Shown here in pieces: positions 18,861 through 26,783 of a DNA stretch of 40,877 bases. The notes under the pieces were generated by a model. That model searched no databases and was not told the origin of the DNA. It saw nothing but the letters and a program-made list of their open reading frames with translations. Numbering within the stretch: the stretch's first letter is position 1; every line of letters starts with the position of its first letter. The stretch is from a virus, in IMG/VR virus record IMGVR_UViG_3300025896_000055, positions 1 to 40,877 of that record; one strand, given 5' to 3'. The position numbers and the translations under genes were made by a program.

Positions 18861-19162
18861 GACTTCCTCGCCTGTAGGCGAGATGAGATGTTCTTAGCCT
18901 TGGAGCGAGCATCTGCCTTACTGCTGGCACCCCAGGCCTGAAGCGAAAGAAGGAGTCGGGTCGGCTTCCCCTTCGCATCGCGTTCAGGACCTGGAGTATT
19001 TCCCATTCGTGCGAGGAACGATGCGCGTCGCGGATTGTCTCCGCTCTTGACTGGCGCCTTCAATGTGCCGCCAGTCTGCGACTTGTACGAGGCCCGACCC
19101 GTTGCGTTGAGACCACCCTTTGGGTTCTGTCCCTCTTTACGCTGCCACGCTGCTGTCTTCAA
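18857..19162 (-). CDS. DUF6321-like small basic protein
   Basis: A 101-aa basic protein with the pattern MKTAAWQRKEGQNPKGGLNA, then GRASYKSQTGGTLKAPV, then RRASFLARMGNTPGPERD. This is the signature of a family I know as DUF6321, common in aquatic phages and often beside terminase. Function unknown; the richness in Lys, Arg and Gly and the place just before large terminase suggest DNA contact or a packaging role, which is inference. Start is TTG with GAGGTAAGA upstream, overlapping the GT2 stop as TTGA. Confidence 0.7.
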   Translation of the reverse strand: MKTAAWQRKEGQNPKGGLNATGRASYKSQTGGTLKAPVKSGDNPRRASFLARMGNTPGPERDAKGKPTRLLLSLQAWGASSKADARSKAKNISSRLQARKS

Positions 19163-19695
19163 TCTCTTACCTCATTGTGGAAATATAGTACTTCGTCGAC
19201 CCTTGTGATCTTTCCACCGTGACCCGCAAGACCGTTGATGAATGTTCCGTCTGCCTCGTAGTGGCGATCCTTGTATCCAACGCTACGAGCATAAGATGTC
19301 TTAACAATGTAATTGCCAGAGGTTGAACTTCCAAGCCTGAACTCTGGAGTGGAGGACTTGCTCCATCCGCAGAAGACAACATCGCTGTCTTCCTGCGCCA
19401 TCATCTTTTCGATGTAGGTCTTGTCGTACGAGTCGTCGTGGTTGAACCAGCCCGTGTAATCAGATGTCGCCAGGTCAAGCCCCTTGGCTCGCTTCTCGTG
19501 GCCCCAGTCGTTTCGGTTCGGTTCCGCATAGAATGTAGTTCCAGTGTAGAGCTTTCGCGCAATCTCACAAGGAGTGTCAGAAGCAAGTACAATGATTTCA
19601 TCAGGGGGTCTACTCTGAGCGAGAAGCGCAGCAACCGTCCGAATCATTGCCGCCTCGTTCTCGTGAACAGTCACAACCGCTGTGAACGTCGCCAC
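19159..19695 (-). CDS. Glycosyltransferase family 2-like protein
   Basis: A 178-aa compact GT-A enzyme. It starts with a beta strand FTAVVTVHENEAAMIRTVAA and PPDEIIVLASD, and has a DxD-like metal/nucleotide motif in GWFNHDDSYD, then DSDVVFCGW. It lacks the C-terminal extension of many GT2 enzymes. It would move a sugar from a nucleotide donor to an unknown acceptor. I place the start at GTG 19695 because GGGAGGG lies four bases upstream; this leaves an 86-base overlap with the cytidylyltransferase in another frame. An earlier ATG (19770) would add 25 residues unlike the family. Confidence 0.7.
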   Translation of the reverse strand: MATFTAVVTVHENEAAMIRTVAALLAQSRPPDEIIVLASDTPCEIARKLYTGTTFYAEPNRNDWGHEKRAKGLDLATSDYTGWFNHDDSYDKTYIEKMMAQEDSDVVFCGWSKSSTPEFRLGSSTSGNYIVKTSYARSVGYKDRHYEADGTFINGLAGHGGKITRVDEVLYFHNEVRD

Positions 19696-20113
19696 GGACC
19701 CTCCCAATAATGTCGCTTGTTGAAATACCCTTAGTGTATGGAATGTAGAGCATTGAGATGTCTCGCTCATCCAGCCATTCCTGGCTGATTCCCAACTGAT
19801 CTATGAGCGATGCTCCAGTCCAATCGTCTCCGTGAGCGATATACTTGACCTCCTTGTCACGGATTGTGTCAATCGTCAGACCGCTGTCTTCGTCTCCGAT
19901 GTTTGTGATGACATCGTCAACCCAGCGGCAGGAGCGAACCGACTCAATCCGCTCACCAAGCGTGAGGACTGGCTTTCTCTTGTATCGATCACAGAAGTCG
20001 TCGGTGTTGATTGCTACGATAACCTTGCCGTGCTGAGCGCATTGTTCAAGGAACCGTGCGTGTCCATAATGGAATAGGTCGAACGTCCCACCAACGTAGA
20101 CCCAGGAGTTCAT
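19610..20113 (-). CDS. Cytidylyltransferase, TagD/GCT-like
   Basis: A 167-aa nucleotidyltransferase of the glycerol-3-phosphate cytidylyltransferase type, which makes CDP-linked precursors from CTP. Signatures are GGTFDLFHYGHARFLEQC (HxGH at 15-18), the cytidylyltransferase stretch KPVLTLGERIESVRSCRWVDDV, and a C-terminal YTKGISTSDIIGR, where the usual RTxGIST Arg is Tyr. The family normally ends about there; the last 30 or so residues are read from DNA that also encodes the GT2 start and are probably non-essential. CDP-glycerol as product is inferred; ADP-heptose-type synthases look similar. Start ATG 20113 overlaps the upstream stop (TGATG). Confidence 0.75.
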   Translation of the reverse strand: MNSWVYVGGTFDLFHYGHARFLEQCAQHGKVIVAINTDDFCDRYKRKPVLTLGERIESVRSCRWVDDVITNIGDEDSGLTIDTIRDKEVKYIAHGDDWTGASLIDQLGISQEWLDERDISMLYIPYTKGISTSDIIGRVRGDVHSGCDCSRERGGNDSDGCCASRSE

Positions 20114-20871
20114 CAACCCTTAGCGAGTGCGCGGAGCTTCTTAAGGTTGGCTAGCTGCTTTGCACCAAGTGTCGTCCCGCCCTGCTTAAGATTCTTGAGT
20201 TTAGTGAGTCGTGCTGACTGAACTGCCGTTAGACCTTTCGTTGTGGATGCCATATTAAAATTTGCATTCTTTCCGAGTGTGTAGTTAATATTCTTACTAG
20301 TATCAATTCCTCCTGGAATGTCATTGCCATACTGATCGTATCCACGAAGTTTAGCAATGATCTCCATACCCTTTTCTGGCATACCAGCATTGGCCCAGTA
20401 TGATGCAATCTTACTTTCGTCCCATCCATAGTTTGCACCCTCTGATTTCCCTGTTCCAGTAAGTTTTCCACCAAGTGCAAAGAAACTTGTTTCAGCATTT
20501 CTCTGGTCTGGTGTAAGTTTTGCCATTGCTGCCGCTGATCTGCGAACCATCTGAGTCGCCTTTGCCTTATACTTAGCAGACTCGTTGGCCTTAGCAAGCG
20601 GAAGCAAGTTTAATGCGTTCTGTAACTTAAGAAAGTTTATTCTTGCCTGGTCATACGAAATTTTACCAGATAGAACTGGATCTTTAGCAATCTGCTCAGC
20701 AGTTAATGGAGCTGGGCGAGTCCTTGGAGTCCTTGTTTTTGGTGTAGTACCATCAGTAGTACCAGGTTCTGCTGCAGTATCACCAGTAGTGTTCATCTGG
20801 TTAATTTGCTTTAGCACATTACCAGCGTAGTCCGTCGGTGCCTGCTCTCCGAATCGTCCCTTCCGTGCCAT
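20113..20871 (-). CDS. Putative virion protein with MARKGRFG start
   Basis: A 252-aa basic protein of unknown function. The N-terminal MARKGRFG matches the start of the 917-aa virion protein. A Thr/Pro/Arg-rich linker follows (about 38-58), then Ala/Lys-rich helices, a Gly/Asn-rich patch (SEGANYGWDESKIASYWANAG) and a C-terminal basic helix (LKNLKQGGTTLGAKQLANL). No catalytic motif. It lies between the holin-like gene and the cytidylyltransferase, with a TGATG coupling downstream. A minor structural or internal head protein is the best guess. Confidence 0.45.
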   Translation of the reverse strand: MARKGRFGEQAPTDYAGNVLKQINQMNTTGDTAAEPGTTDGTTPKTRTPRTRPAPLTAEQIAKDPVLSGKISYDQARINFLKLQNALNLLPLAKANESAKYKAKATQMVRRSAAAMAKLTPDQRNAETSFFALGGKLTGTGKSEGANYGWDESKIASYWANAGMPEKGMEIIAKLRGYDQYGNDIPGGIDTSKNINYTLGKNANFNMASTTKGLTAVQSARLTKLKNLKQGGTTLGAKQLANLKKLRALAKG

Positions 20872-20872
20872 C

Positions 20873-21085
20873 TTATTCGCCCTTGTAGCCGAAGGCTACG
20901 TCGTTAGGGTTGAGCCAGCGAAGGATCACTGGGAGGAGTGCTGCGACGCCAGCGGAGATGATGCTCTTGGCAGCGTCGCCATTGAGGTCAAACGCTGACC
21001 CGCCAAGTGCGAGGAACTGCGCCACGCAGGCAGCAGCGAATGATCGACCCCAAGATGCGAGAAGTGCCTTCTGTTCCTTATTCAT
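20873..21085 (-). CDS. Holin-like two-segment membrane protein
   Basis: A 70-aa protein with two hydrophobic helices (SFAAACVAQFLALGG and SIISAGVAALLPVILRWL) separated by a short polar turn (SAFDLNGDAAK), a short charged N-terminus (MNKEQK) and a polar C-terminus. This fits a class II holin and resembles small putative holins often found in aquatic phages. It directly follows the cysteine peptidase, which could be the endolysin. I start it at ATG 21085 because AGGAG lies six bases upstream; an ATG 10 codons earlier lacks a site. Confidence 0.65.
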   Translation of the reverse strand: MNKEQKALLASWGRSFAAACVAQFLALGGSAFDLNGDAAKSIISAGVAALLPVILRWLNPNDVAFGYKGE

Positions 21086-21093
21086 AGTATCTC

Positions 21094-21660
21094 CTACTTC
21101 TTTACGATGATGCAACGCTTAAAGGGTGCATCACCCTTGCTGGAGGCGATTGCCTTCAGTTCCTTGTCCGTCACCGTGACGGCAAACTTTTCCTTACCCT
21201 TACCAGTGAATGTTGGGTCCGCGAACTGGAATCCCTGTTCCTCGGACCAAGCTGCGGCGGTCATATGACCATACGTCGCGCCAGCGTGCCTACCGATGTA
21301 TCGTTTGTGCCACGCGCTGATTGCCTGTGGCGGGTAGTTCTTTGCTGCGTCCACGTTGATGATGAGTGCTGCGCCCTTCTTGAGGCTTTCCACGCAGTCG
21401 TCCCAGTCCCTCGGATATCTGGCGTTGGCGCCAAGTACCTTGCAGGTCTTGATTAGATCCCATAGACTTGAGCCGTTGTCACTGACACCCTGCTTCTCCT
21501 TGAATCCAGTGGCCTTCTCTTTTGCTGCAATGCCCTCACCAGCGGTAATCTCCTTGCCGAGGACCCAGGAGGAAGCGCACGCTGCGCTAGACGGTCCACA
21601 GTCATCAAGTACGCCGCCAGCCTCTACGTGGTCAAGCTGTGACCTAACCTTCAATTGCAT
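21094..21660 (-). CDS. C39/papain-like cysteine peptidase, candidate endolysin
   Basis: A 188-aa protein with a plausible Cys-His-Asp site. DDCGPSSAACASSW holds Cys21 at the start of a helix, TYGHMTAAAW holds His132, and FQFADPTF holds Asp148, the order and spacing of C39-like or bacteriocin-type peptidases. Next to the holin-like gene it could cut peptide cross-links of peptidoglycan. No signal peptide or cell-wall-binding repeat is seen. A virion-processing protease is the alternative. It overlaps the upstream gene by 17 bases. Confidence 0.6.
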   Translation of the reverse strand: MQLKVRSQLDHVEAGGVLDDCGPSSAACASSWVLGKEITAGEGIAAKEKATGFKEKQGVSDNGSSLWDLIKTCKVLGANARYPRDWDDCVESLKKGAALIINVDAAKNYPPQAISAWHKRYIGRHAGATYGHMTAAAWSEEQGFQFADPTFTGKGKEKFAVTVTDKELKAIASSKGDAPFKRCIIVKK

Positions 21661-22129
21661 CAGGTGTCTCCTTGATCTCTGTTGCCTCTAGGAGTTGGTA
21701 GGTGGCGACTCCGCCGAGGATGCCTGCAAGGGTGAGTGCGATCTCTCGGTCAGCACCCTTTTCCTGGCGGCGGTCAATCATCTCCTGTGCGCGGAGTCCT
21801 TCAGCGAGAGTCGGAGTCATTAGACCCTCTTCAACTGCTGAGTGGACGTAGTCGCGGACCAGTCCTGCCAGATCACCGCTGCCCTTGATCGTCTTCTGCT
21901 GCTTCTGCATCACCTTGACGGCCTGCTGGCGAAGTCTCTCGTGTGGCTCGGTTAGATGTTCACGCTTATGCTTGCCGAGAGTTATTCGGCTAATGTACTG
22001 GGCGTTCTCTTCAAGCCATTCGGAGATTCTTTGATCGGGGACCTGGTCCCTCATTTTCTTATTAATCGTCTCCACCAGCGGGCTGCGGCAGACGTGGCAA
22101 CCAGTGAGGACAGGGGCAAGTTCTGTCAT
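21644..22129 (-). CDS. Zinc-binding/HTH protein, candidate small terminase or DNA-binding factor
   Basis: A 161-aa protein. The N-terminus carries CHVCRSPLVETINKKM followed by a helix-turn-helix-like segment (RISEWLEENAQYISRITLGKH) and KHKREHL, so C-x2-C and H-x3-H may bind zinc next to a DNA-recognition helix. The rest is helical with a hydrophobic stretch (IALTLAGILGGVATYQLL) near the end. This layout fits a small terminase subunit or a regulator; I cannot tell which. The ATG at 22129 forms ATGA with the 59-aa gene stop, supporting this start over a TTG seven codons earlier. Confidence 0.5.
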   Translation of the reverse strand: MTELAPVLTGCHVCRSPLVETINKKMRDQVPDQRISEWLEENAQYISRITLGKHKREHLTEPHERLRQQAVKVMQKQQKTIKGSGDLAGLVRDYVHSAVEEGLMTPTLAEGLRAQEMIDRRQEKGADREIALTLAGILGGVATYQLLEATEIKETPDAIEG

Positions 22130-22305
22130 TCTTCTTGGACTGGTGGCCAAACGATGGAACCATCATTTATACCATTGACAAAGCTAGATGCCCAGGCTTC
22201 TGCACCAGCGTGATCTTGCCAAGGACCAGGATTATCAATGGTATTACCATCCTGATCTTTAACAATCACTTTGAAGTCCTCTGTAATTTCATATGAGTAT
22301 GTCAT
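22126..22305 (-). CDS. Small 59-aa fibre-associated protein
   Basis: A 59-aa gene filling the gap between the fibre gene and the zinc/HTH gene. Its ATG overlaps the fibre stop as ATGA and its TGA overlaps the next ATG as ATGA, strong evidence that it is real. The product starts MTYSYEITEDFKVIVKDQDG and is acidic and Trp-rich (GPWQDHAGAEAWASSF). It resembles short proteins I recall next to phage tail-fibre genes, but I give no function. Possible roles are fibre chaperone or decoration. Confidence 0.75.
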   Translation of the reverse strand: MTYSYEITEDFKVIVKDQDGNTIDNPGPWQDHAGAEAWASSFVNGINDGSIVWPPVQEE

Positions 22306-23249
22306 CTGCTACTAATCGATGCCTTCCCAGCACCAAGAAGAATGTAGTTTCCATCAGTAGCCAAGATATATACATTTTCATTTGATATGCCAGTTGATGT
22401 AATTGCGCTTCCCGAAGTAAATGCGCTCGTTGGGAGCGAGGATGCGCTTTTACTGTATTTTACAGTTGTTACACTTAATGTTGCCTGAGCAATAATAAAT
22501 ACACCATTACACTTATTAATTGCAACACCAATTCCAGCAGTTAGGCCACTAGTAATTTGTGTCCAGGTAGTTCCATTTGATGAGTATGCAGCCTTTCCAT
22601 TGGCTCCAGATGCTACCCAATAAGAACTCTCTGTATCATACATTACAAAGTCAATATCGTCTGCACCAAATGAACTTGTCCTTGCTGTCCAGGTTAGACC
22701 ATCTGTTGTTGTTGAAAGGAGACCACCATCTCCAACTCCAACCATTGTGGTACCGTCTGTTGCAGCCCAATTAATACCATTGGTTGGGTACCCAGCAGCA
22801 TTGCTTACTGTTGTAAATGTTCCAGAAATTGACGATGAATAGCCATACTTTTTTATTGTTGAGTTAAGAAAAACATAGTATGTTGAACCAAAATAACACA
22901 TAGAACTTACTCTAGCTGTTGCTTCGAATACTGAACCGCTTGTTGGAGTTACTGATAAATCAGTAGAATATCTCCACGCTCCATCTGGGTCACCTGTTGG
23001 CAAAAAGTAATATCCATTCCAGTATTGTGGCTTAGAGTTAGGATTGGCTGATCCAGCATATGATGCTGTTGTCCAAGAAGATAAAATATTTGATTTGTAT
23101 ACTAGATTATCGGCTCCACCAAACCAGAATCCTCCTCCATAATTTAAATTTTGTGCCTTAGTTCCAGATGCTACAATTAGAATTTCAGTTACAGATGTGC
23201 CAATTGAACCCTGCTTTGCGCCAGCGGATGCAATGGTTCCGAATGGCAT
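22302..23249 (-). CDS. Tail fibre / propeller-like adsorption protein
   Basis: A 315-aa protein starting MPFGTIASAGAKQGS, with repeated short beta motifs of sialidase/BNR-like propellers: GGADNLVYKSN, TTDGLTWTARTSSFG, YSSNGTTWTQITSGLT and VKYSKSASSLPTS, each with an S/T-x-D/N-G-x-T/S-W-like turn about 40-60 residues apart. It probably forms the distal part of a fibre that touches host glycans; no catalytic Asp-box enzyme site is evident. It directly follows the tail-fibre gene, coupled by TAATG at 23249. A GTG nine codons upstream is less likely. Confidence 0.65.
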   Translation of the reverse strand: MPFGTIASAGAKQGSIGTSVTEILIVASGTKAQNLNYGGGFWFGGADNLVYKSNILSSWTTASYAGSANPNSKPQYWNGYYFLPTGDPDGAWRYSTDLSVTPTSGSVFEATARVSSMCYFGSTYYVFLNSTIKKYGYSSSISGTFTTVSNAAGYPTNGINWAATDGTTMVGVGDGGLLSTTTDGLTWTARTSSFGADDIDFVMYDTESSYWVASGANGKAAYSSNGTTWTQITSGLTAGIGVAINKCNGVFIIAQATLSVTTVKYSKSASSLPTSAFTSGSAITSTGISNENVYILATDGNYILLGAGKASISSR

Positions 23250-25009
23250 TAGGCAATGTCTCCGACAAGAATCCACGTATTTGTAGCGGTCTTAATGAGT
23301 GATGCTGATGACCACTGCGCACGAAGTGTAAGGCCATATGTCCTCTGGACCGTGACACCAGTACCAGCAGCAACCGTTAGAGTTCCAGTACCAGCCCTAA
23401 GAAGGTGGACTTGGTCGCCAATATTAAATGCAGCAGTTGAGTTTGGTGGAACAGTAATCACTAGATTTGATGCGGAGTTAACGTAGAGAAGGTCATCTTT
23501 GTCTGTCAACGCAATCGTTGTACTTGCAGTAATTGTTGTCACTGCAATAATTCCACCGCCAGCAGCTACGGAAAATGTTGCTCCACCAGATCCATTGGCA
23601 GTAAGAACCCAACCACTTGATCCACCAGTCGAATCAATTTTTGCAGTGTTTACCGCAGCGGCATTGATCTTCGCTGCAACTACCGCATTATCTGCTAGTT
23701 CAGCAGAAGCAACCGAGGCGTCAATGATCTGACTTGCGCCAACAGATGCTGCCGCAAGGTGTGTAGAGTTGACACTTCCAGTGGCAATAGCAGCAGACCC
23801 TACTGCACTAGCGGCAATGGAGGCCGAAACGACTGCTCCAGTTGCGAGGGCAGCAGAACCTACTGCACCAGCAGCGATCTTTGCTGCAACGACGGCATTG
23901 CTTGCAAGGGCGGCAGAGTCTACTGCTCCAGCAATGATGTCGCCAAGTGCAACAGCATTTGCAGAGATGTGAGTGGAATTAATAGCACCAGCGGCAATGT
24001 GTCCGCTCGTAACCTGTGATGCAGCAATCTTGGCAGAAACGATGGCGTTATCTGCAATGCCGACAGAGGTCAGTGCCTGGGCAACCCACCCAGAGGATGT
24101 GCTGCTGTAGACAAGTGGCAGGGCCGTGCTGACTCCGCCGACGAATACGTCGTGGAGTTCGTCAAGTTCATATCCATTCTGCACCTTGACCACGATTTCG
24201 CCTGTGCTGACGTTTGCCTTGGTGACGACTCCGAGGTAGACGCTGTGACTTGGCTCTGCTGGTGGTGCGTTAAAGACGTATGAGCCTGGGGTATTCCCAA
24301 GCCAGACCGATGATCCAGCAGATGCTGCTGATGTGTCGATGTTGGAGAGCTGACCATCCTTAATAACATATCCAAAGTCGTTATTTGTCAGCGTTGAGGC
24401 AAGGATTCCAAGGGTCTTGCTTGATGTTGCCTCAGTTGAGGCGGAGGATAGACCAATGAGGGCGTTTGTCCCGTCAGCACCAGTGACGTAGACCACTGAA
24501 CCCTTAGCAATCGTTGACCCAGAGGAATTCTTGACGTAGGATCGGAGGACTTCGGTGTTGGTTGCGCTCGTTGCCCCAGTGATTGCCGACTGGTCAATGC
24601 TAACAGAGACAGTACCACCAGAGATGGCGGCAGAGATCGGTGAGACGCCAATGACCGAGGTGAGGCTTGACGTAGATGCTGGGGTCCAGATTGTGCCACC
24701 AGTGCCATCTGCGGCAAGCAGATAGCCGTTTAGTGCCGTAGTGGACGATAACGAGATAGTCTTTCCACTGGTGGTCGTTGTAAGTGCAATCGGAAGTGAC
24801 GCAGAGAGCGTGGAGGTAGATACCTCATTCTCCAGCGTCTGGAACTCATTGGTGTCAATCCAGACAAGGGTAGGCTCTACTGGAGCGATGTCGGCATCAA
24901 ACTCCTCGTAGAGCTGGTCAGGGATGGAGAAGACAGTCTCCGCTGGACCCTGGATATCATATCCATTCCAGTGGAGGTCAATTGCTCGCCCAAACTTAAA
25001 TGTTGCCAT
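23249..25009 (-). CDS. Tail fibre protein with decapeptide repeats
   Basis: A 586-aa fibre. The N-terminal part (about 1-100, starting MATFKFGRAIDLHWNGYDIQ) likely anchors to the tail. The middle is Ser/Thr-rich. Residues about 316-457 form tandem 10-residue repeats of the type AAKIAAGAVG / SAALATGAVV, a beta-helical or coiled shaft. The C-terminus has a VITVPPNSTAAFNIGDQVHL domain and TGVTVQRTYG, common in phage fibre tips. It lies first in the adsorption block, followed by the propeller-like fibre. No peptidase or chaperone domain is seen. Confidence 0.75.
   Translation of the reverse strand: MATFKFGRAIDLHWNGYDIQGPAETVFSIPDQLYEEFDADIAPVEPTLVWIDTNEFQTLENEVSTSTLSASLPIALTTTTSGKTISLSSTTALNGYLLAADGTGGTIWTPASTSSLTSVIGVSPISAAISGGTVSVSIDQSAITGATSATNTEVLRSYVKNSSGSTIAKGSVVYVTGADGTNALIGLSSASTEATSSKTLGILASTLTNNDFGYVIKDGQLSNIDTSAASAGSSVWLGNTPGSYVFNAPPAEPSHSVYLGVVTKANVSTGEIVVKVQNGYELDELHDVFVGGVSTALPLVYSSTSSGWVAQALTSVGIADNAIVSAKIAASQVTSGHIAAGAINSTHISANAVALGDIIAGAVDSAALASNAVVAAKIAAGAVGSAALATGAVVSASIAASAVGSAAIATGSVNSTHLAAASVGASQIIDASVASAELADNAVVAAKINAAAVNTAKIDSTGGSSGWVLTANGSGGATFSVAAGGGIIAVTTITASTTIALTDKDDLLYVNSASNLVITVPPNSTAAFNIGDQVHLLRAGTGTLTVAAGTGVTVQRTYGLTLRAQWSSASLIKTATNTWILVGDIA
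23640..24060 (-). repeat. Tandem 30-bp units coding decapeptide repeats in the fibre shaft
   Basis: About fourteen imperfect 30-base units encode ten-residue repeats with small residues (A, G, S) and I, L or V at fixed places, for example SAKIAASQVT, THISANAVAL, AALASNAVVA and ASIAASAVGS. Such units expand and contract by slippage and can change fibre length. Confidence 0.7.
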
Positions 25010-25033
25010 TACTACCCCTTATGTGTATTGGTA

Positions 25034-25309
25034 TTAGGAAGCGCCGTACTTTTTGGTCTCAGCGACCTTCATCTTGCGCGTCTCGCCCTTCTCGTGCTTC
25101 TTCTGAGCAGCCTTGCTCATTCCGCGCTGATCCTTGGCTACGCCGCCCTTGACGACAACCTTACCCTTGCTCTTCACGTTCTTTCCCTTCGACTTGCCAG
25201 CAGAAGCAAGCGCCATCGCAATGGCCTGCTTCTGTGGATGACCTTTGTGCATCTCCATCCGAATATTCTCGGAGATGACCTTCTTAGATGAACCTTTCTT
25301 GAGTGGCAT
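25034..25309 (-). CDS. DUF6496-like small basic protein
   Basis: A 91-aa very basic protein starting MPLKKGSSKKVISENIRMEM and then HKGHPQKQAIAMALASAG. This is the pattern I know as DUF6496, frequent in phages and some bacteria. The C-terminal half is a Lys/Gly-rich low-complexity tail (KSKGKVVVKGG, KKHEKGETRKMK). Function unknown; nucleic-acid binding or an internal virion role is possible. The start shares its A with the stop of the 64-aa gene (TAATG). Confidence 0.65.
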   Translation of the reverse strand: MPLKKGSSKKVISENIRMEMHKGHPQKQAIAMALASAGKSKGKNVKSKGKVVVKGGVAKDQRGMSKAAQKKHEKGETRKMKVAETKKYGAS

Positions 25310-25503
25310 TAGTATCCTGCTTCCCTATTCATCTTGTTGGTTGCATCAAGCAAACGACGGCGATTGCCCTTTGGCTTGCTCCAGTCAGGAATGAACTTCT
25401 CTCCAAGGTTCTTCTTGCCCTTGAGCGCAGCAGCCTTCTTCTTTGCCGCGACCTTCAGGCGCTTATTTCCAGCAGCACTGTCTGGATTGAGCATCTTCGG
25501 CAT
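25309..25503 (-). CDS. Small basic protein, 64 aa
   Basis: A 64-aa, strongly basic protein (MPKMLNPDSAAGNKRLKV, then AAKKKAAALKGKKNLGE, ending LLDATNKMNREAGY). I place the start at ATG 25503, which overlaps the peptidase stop as TAATG and has GGAGA upstream; the longer frame has no support. Not recognised as a family. It sits with two other Lys-rich small proteins before the fibre gene, so a condensing or internal virion protein is possible. Confidence 0.6.
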   Translation of the reverse strand: MPKMLNPDSAAGNKRLKVAAKKKAAALKGKKNLGEKFIPDWSKPKGNRRRLLDATNKMNREAGY

Positions 25504-25892
25504 TACTTTTCTCCAAATGTTGGGAGTGGCAATAACTGTGCCACAACAGTTGAGAGCGAATCTGCTCCCCGTTCCGATTCTACGTCCCACACGTGGGACA
25601 GAATCTCAAACGCCGCACTCCCTAACGGCTTCTCCAGTGTATCCACTAGGCGCTCGACCCCTGCGTAGTGGCAATGGATTAACTCGTGGGCGACGACCCT
25701 TCTGATTTCTGTCGCCTTCTCCTTCCAGATATCTGGTGAGAAGCGAATGGTCGCCTTGTACAGGTTTTGGCTTACCTCGATGTCCGCCCAAGCGTCCTCC
25801 GATGCAGCTTCCTTAGATACCGTAAGTTCCCAATGGCCGAGTCCCATTAGCCTTGCACAGCGGTTGACGTATTCGGTTACCGCTGTCGGCAT
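25503..25892 (-). CDS. HExxH zinc peptidase-like protein (SprT/zincin-like)
   Basis: A 129-aa protein with VVAHELIHCHYAGVERL, a classic HExxH zinc site (H69, E70, H73), preceded by a beta-rich half (WADIEVSQNLYKATIRFSPD) as in small phage zincins and SprT-like domains. The third zinc ligand may be E96 or later (LGSAAFEILSHVWDVESE). It could be a maturation protease, a DNA-protein crosslink peptidase or a structural zincin; context among virion genes favours the first, by inference only. The ATG follows GAGGGGGTTCT. Confidence 0.6.
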   Translation of the reverse strand: MPTAVTEYVNRCARLMGLGHWELTVSKEAASEDAWADIEVSQNLYKATIRFSPDIWKEKATEIRRVVAHELIHCHYAGVERLVDTLEKPLGSAAFEILSHVWDVESERGADSLSTVVAQLLPLPTFGEK

Positions 25893-25926
25893 AGAACCCC
25901 CTCTTAAACGGTCGTTTTGTAACTAT

Positions 25927-26733
25927 TTAGCGTCCGCGCTTTGGTGTCTTATATTTAGCAAGTTTCTTTGCTACTTCAGATGCAGTCTTTACCCGATTCA
26001 TACCAGACCTAGTCTTTGATCCCTGAATCATAGTGTCAAGAAGGTTCTGACTCTTGAATCGACCAGCACCTTCATTCGTCAAGTCTGCATATTTGTCAAA
26101 CGTACGGATGTCCCTTGATCCACGAAGAAGGCTTAGCGCATCTCCACCTTTTGATGGTAGTCGTGGGAATACCGACTCGGATGAAACCCTTGCCCTCTGC
26201 CCAGAAGCAAGGGTCCTTGGGGAAAGGTTTGATGCCATCGTTGGCCCTCTTTTTCCAGCAAGGTTTCCAGCCCTAATTGAGCCAAGTTCCTTTGCTGCAA
26301 GTCGACCTTCAACTGCTTCTGCCATACGGAATTTTCCAGCGGCACGAAGGGCACCAGCAGCCTTCACGACCTTCCCAAGTGGAAGTGCCATTGCGAGGCC
26401 AAATGGATCGACCTTAATGCCCTTGCGGCTAACGTCAACGCCAGTGACCTCACGGACTAGACCACGAGCGGTCGCCCGTGCTGCCCTAGGAAGCTGTCGA
26501 TTGCGTGCGGCGAGACCAGCAACGCCCAACTGCTTGCGGGCGGCGTTCTCCTGCGCAACGTAGTCAGAGGTACCAGGCAGCATCTTTGCCTTGGAGGTCG
26601 TGATGCTGGTGTACTTCTTGGCAGCAACGTTGCCACCCTTACGACGAAGCTTAGCCGAGGCAGCCTTTGGGGCCACGGGCTTCTTCATCCCAGTATTCTT
26701 ATACCCTGACCCATAGCTCTTATCGACTGCCAT
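25927..26733 (-). CDS. Basic protein of unknown function, first gene of the minus-strand run
   Basis: A 268-aa very basic, Ala/Lys/Arg-rich protein starting MAVDKSYGSGYKNTGMKKP. It has a hydrophobic helix near residues 110-130 (FGLAMALPLGKVVKAAGAL) and basic helices after it. No known domain recognised. As first gene of the late run, with fibre and capsid genes downstream, an internal virion or DNA-binding protein is plausible. The ATG has a good site (AGGAGAAAGTA) and a leader holding two hairpins. Confidence 0.5.
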   Translation of the reverse strand: MAVDKSYGSGYKNTGMKKPVAPKAASAKLRRKGGNVAAKKYTSITTSKAKMLPGTSDYVAQENAARKQLGVAGLAARNRQLPRAARATARGLVREVTGVDVSRKGIKVDPFGLAMALPLGKVVKAAGALRAAGKFRMAEAVEGRLAAKELGSIRAGNLAGKRGPTMASNLSPRTLASGQRARVSSESVFPRLPSKGGDALSLLRGSRDIRTFDKYADLTNEGAGRFKSQNLLDTMIQGSKTRSGMNRVKTASEVAKKLAKYKTPKRGR

Positions 26734-26765
26734 TACTTTCTCCTATGAGGGTGTCCCTCTACTAA

Positions 26766-26783
26766 ACCAGCCTAGGGGCTGGT
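26766..26783. promoter_or_regulatory. Leader hairpin of the late run
   Basis: ACCAGCC-TAGG-GGCTGGT is a perfect 7-bp stem with a 4-base loop, 33 bases before the first minus-strand ATG (26733). A second small hairpin, GAGGG-TGT-CCCTC, lies between it and the ribosome site at 26747-26759. Minus-strand loop CCTA resembles the loop TCTA at 6446-6461. Confidence 0.45.
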
